Of a stretch of DNA of 64,000 nucleotides, positions 62,588 through 64,000 are shown in pieces (the stretch's first letter is position 1; each line of letters begins with the position of its first letter). The DNA is from ZYF759 sp046297455 (GTDB taxonomy: Bacteria > Pseudomonadota > Alphaproteobacteria > Rhizobiales > Rhizobiaceae): NCBI GenBank assembly GCA_046297455.1, contig JBKBIT010000004.1, forward strand, positions 62,001-126,000, in the 5' to 3' direction. Below the pieces are notes generated by a model, which did not search any database, was not told the DNA's origin, and saw only the letters and a program-made list of their open reading frames with translations. The position numbers and the translations under genes were made by a program.

Positions 62588-63738
62588 GCGGGATACCTGG
62601 CGATGAGCTGGCGCGCGATGATGATGCGCTGCAACTCGTTCGTCCCCTCGCCAATGGTCAGGAGAGGGGCGTCGCGATAAAGCCGCTCGACGGGGAATTC
62701 CTTCGAATAGCCGTATCCCCCGTGGACGCGCATGGCATCCATCGAGTTGGAAACAGCGGCCTCGGTGGCGAAATATTTCGCCATGCCGGCCTCCATGTCG
62801 ACGCGCTCTCCCCGGTCATAGGCTGCCGCCGCGCTTTGCGTCAGGAGCCGTGCCGCTTCGGCTCTGGTTGCCATCTCGCCAAGCGTGAGCTGAATCGCCT
62901 GATGCTGGCAGATGGGCTTGCCGAAAGTCTTTCGCACCTGGGAATAGCGAACAGCCTCCTCGAGGGCAGCCTGGGCAATGCCGACGCCACGCGCCGCCAC
63001 ATTGATGCGGCCGAGTTCAAGCCCCGCCATGATCATGGCAAAACCCTTGCCGGGTTCGCCGCCGATCAGGTTGGCAGCCGGCACGCGGCAATCCTCGAAC
63101 GACAGTTCGGCGGAATCGATACCCTTGTAGCCAAGCTTTTCCAGCTTGCGCGAGACGTTGAAGCCCGGCCCCTTCTCGATGAGGAACAGGCTGATCCCGC
63201 GATGGGCCGGCTCGGCCTGTGGATCGGTCTTCACCAGGACGGCAAGCACGTGGCCCTTGATGCCGTTCGATATCCAGGTCTTCACGCCATTGACGATATA
63301 GTCGTCGCCATCGCGGGTGGCGCGTGTACGGATGGCCTGGAGATCCGTTCCGGCATCCGGCTCGGTGAGCGCGATACCGCCGCGCAATTCGCCGCTCGCA
63401 AAGCGCGGCAGCCAGAGCTTTTTCTGATCGGCTGTCCCGAAGCGCTCGACTGCGGCCGCCATGATCAGATGTGAGTTGAAGATGCCCGAGATCGACATCC
63501 AGACGCGGGAGACCTTTTCCACCACGGCGGCATAGGTGGAACACGACAGGCCAAGACCGCCATAGTCGGGCGAGATCGTGGCGCCGAACAGGCCCATGGC
63601 AGCCATTTTTTCCACGATCTCCGCAGGCCATTCGTCGGCCGCCTCGAGCCTGTGCACATGCGGCGCGACGTCCCGCTCGAGAAAGCGATCGACCGATTCC
63701 AGGATCATCCTGTCCTGTTCGGCGCGTTCGTCCATCAT
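62584..63738 (-). CDS. Acyl-CoA dehydrogenase
   Basis: A 384-residue FAD enzyme with the three-part acyl-CoA dehydrogenase fold. Signatures include ALTEPDAGTDLQAIRTRA (about residues 120-137), YSQVRKTFGKPICQHQAIQ and the C-terminal VHGGYGYSKEFPVERLYRDAPLLTIGEGTNE. ATG 63738 lies one base after the MaoC stop with GGAGAAGG upstream; a longer frame start overlaps MaoC. The acyl chain it acts on is unknown, probably a short or branched dicarboxylic or aromatic acid. Confidence 0.93.
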   Translation of the reverse strand: MMDERAEQDRMILESVDRFLERDVAPHVHRLEAADEWPAEIVEKMAAMGLFGATISPDYGGLGLSCSTYAAVVEKVSRVWMSISGIFNSHLIMAAAVERFGTADQKKLWLPRFASGELRGGIALTEPDAGTDLQAIRTRATRDGDDYIVNGVKTWISNGIKGHVLAVLVKTDPQAEPAHRGISLFLIEKGPGFNVSRKLEKLGYKGIDSAELSFEDCRVPAANLIGGEPGKGFAMIMAGLELGRINVAARGVGIAQAALEEAVRYSQVRKTFGKPICQHQAIQLTLGEMATRAEAARLLTQSAAAAYDRGERVDMEAGMAKYFATEAAVSNSMDAMRVHGGYGYSKEFPVERLYRDAPLLTIGEGTNELQRIIIARQLIARYPA

Positions 63739-63739
63739 C

Positions 63740-64000
63740 TCATCCTTCTCCGGTTTCGTGGCCGCGCTTTGGCACGAGGATCGATCGTTCGAAGCTGATG
63801 ACGATCGTGCCATCCTGGTTCATGCCCCGCGTCGCCACCTTGACGATGCCCTGCGTCGGTCGCGAACTGGATTCGCGCTTGTCCAGGATCTCGCTCTCCG
63901 CATAGAGCGTGTCGCCGACGAAGACTGGAGCGGTAAGCTTGATATCGGTCCAGCCGAGATTGGCGATCGCCTTCTGGCTGATGTCGCTGACACTCAAGCC
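63740..64000 (-). CDS. MaoC-like dehydratase, cut by window end
   Basis: The 86 visible codons form the C-terminal half of a MaoC/hot-dog hydratase, with KAIANLGWTDIKLTAPVFVGDTLYAESEILDKRES as the family pattern and a short C-terminal strand ending KRGHETGEG. The frame is open to the window edge, and residues before the TTG at 63997 continue the domain, so the true start is outside. With acyl-CoA dehydrogenase, CoA-transferase and amidase it forms a beta-oxidation-like set. Confidence 0.88.
   Translation of the reverse strand, partial: GLSVSDISQKAIANLGWTDIKLTAPVFVGDTLYAESEILDKRESSSRPTQGIVKVATRGMNQDGTIVISFERSILVPKRGHETGEG

Overview
The window looks like chromosomal DNA of a GC-rich alphaproteobacterium, most likely of the order Hyphomicrobiales (Rhizobiales). 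This rests on the density of solute uptake systems (two TRAP, one BMP-type ABC, one NMT1/SsuA-type ABC, one dipeptide-type ABC, one Liv-type ABC), on tightly overlapping operons (ATGA, GTGA, TTGA junctions) and on the protein families present. Genus cannot be fixed from the sequence alone. No rRNA, tRNA, CRISPR array or insertion sequence was seen. Nearly every block is a catabolic module: transporter, enzymes and local regulator.

Layout. 1-9.6 kb: glucuronide/hexuronate use, with a TRAP transporter (dctM/dctQ divergent from dctP), a GH2 beta-glucuronidase, an UxuR-type GntR regulator, uxuA, a UxuB-like reductase and uxaC, plus a UxuR/ExuR-like operator between the divergent transcripts. 9.7-15.1 kb: a 3-hydroxybenzoate-type flavin monooxygenase, a MarR regulator and a second TRAP system; the same AT-rich palindrome occurs upstream of both the monooxygenase and the TRAP operon. 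15.4-26.6 kb: a ten-gene minus-strand operon for ureide-type nitrogen compounds (allophanate hydrolase, 2OG-Fe(II) oxygenase, BMP-type ABC transporter, two BiuH/TrtA-type cysteine hydrolases, a 5-formyl-THF cyclo-ligase-like protein and an AtzH-like DUF3225 protein) with a divergent LysR gene. One permease of this transporter carries an in-frame amber codon.

26.8-32 kb holds more general genes: an ABC1 (AarF/UbiB) kinase, a renalase-like flavoprotein, a DUF3429 membrane protein, a diguanylate cyclase and a phosphoribosyltransferase. 32-34 kb: pseudouridine kinase and pseudouridine-5'-phosphate glycosidase. 34.2-41.5 kb is the most striking part: inverted repeats, a near-perfect sigma-54 promoter and an RNA element matching the NMT1-motif (xanthine-I) riboswitch precede an NMT1/SsuA-type ABC transporter and an 8-oxoguanine-deaminase-like amidohydrolase. 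A second copy of the riboswitch precedes an uncharacterised 2OG-Fe(II) oxygenase, and a third such oxygenase and an alpha/beta hydrolase follow on the other strand.

41.6-49.6 kb: a LysR gene diverging from a dipeptide-type ABC operon that also encodes a HAD phosphatase and a metallophosphoesterase. 49.7-59.2 kb: a resorcinol/hydroxyquinol operon (maleylacetate reductase, Liv-type ABC transporter, TfdB-like hydroxylase, hydroxyquinol 1,2-dioxygenase) with a divergent LysR gene. 59.2-64 kb: a minus-strand operon of MaoC-like hydratase (cut by the window end), acyl-CoA dehydrogenase, CaiB/BaiF CoA-transferase, amidase and a GntR/UTRA regulator.

My best reading of the 15-42 kb stretch is a nitrogen-scavenging island for purines and their oxidised breakdown products (8-oxoguanine, xanthine/urate, triuret, biuret, pseudouridine), controlled by nitrogen status (sigma-54) and by xanthine through two riboswitches. 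The two riboswitch copies and the sigma-54 site are read directly from the sequence. The link between the oxygenases and purine breakdown is inference.
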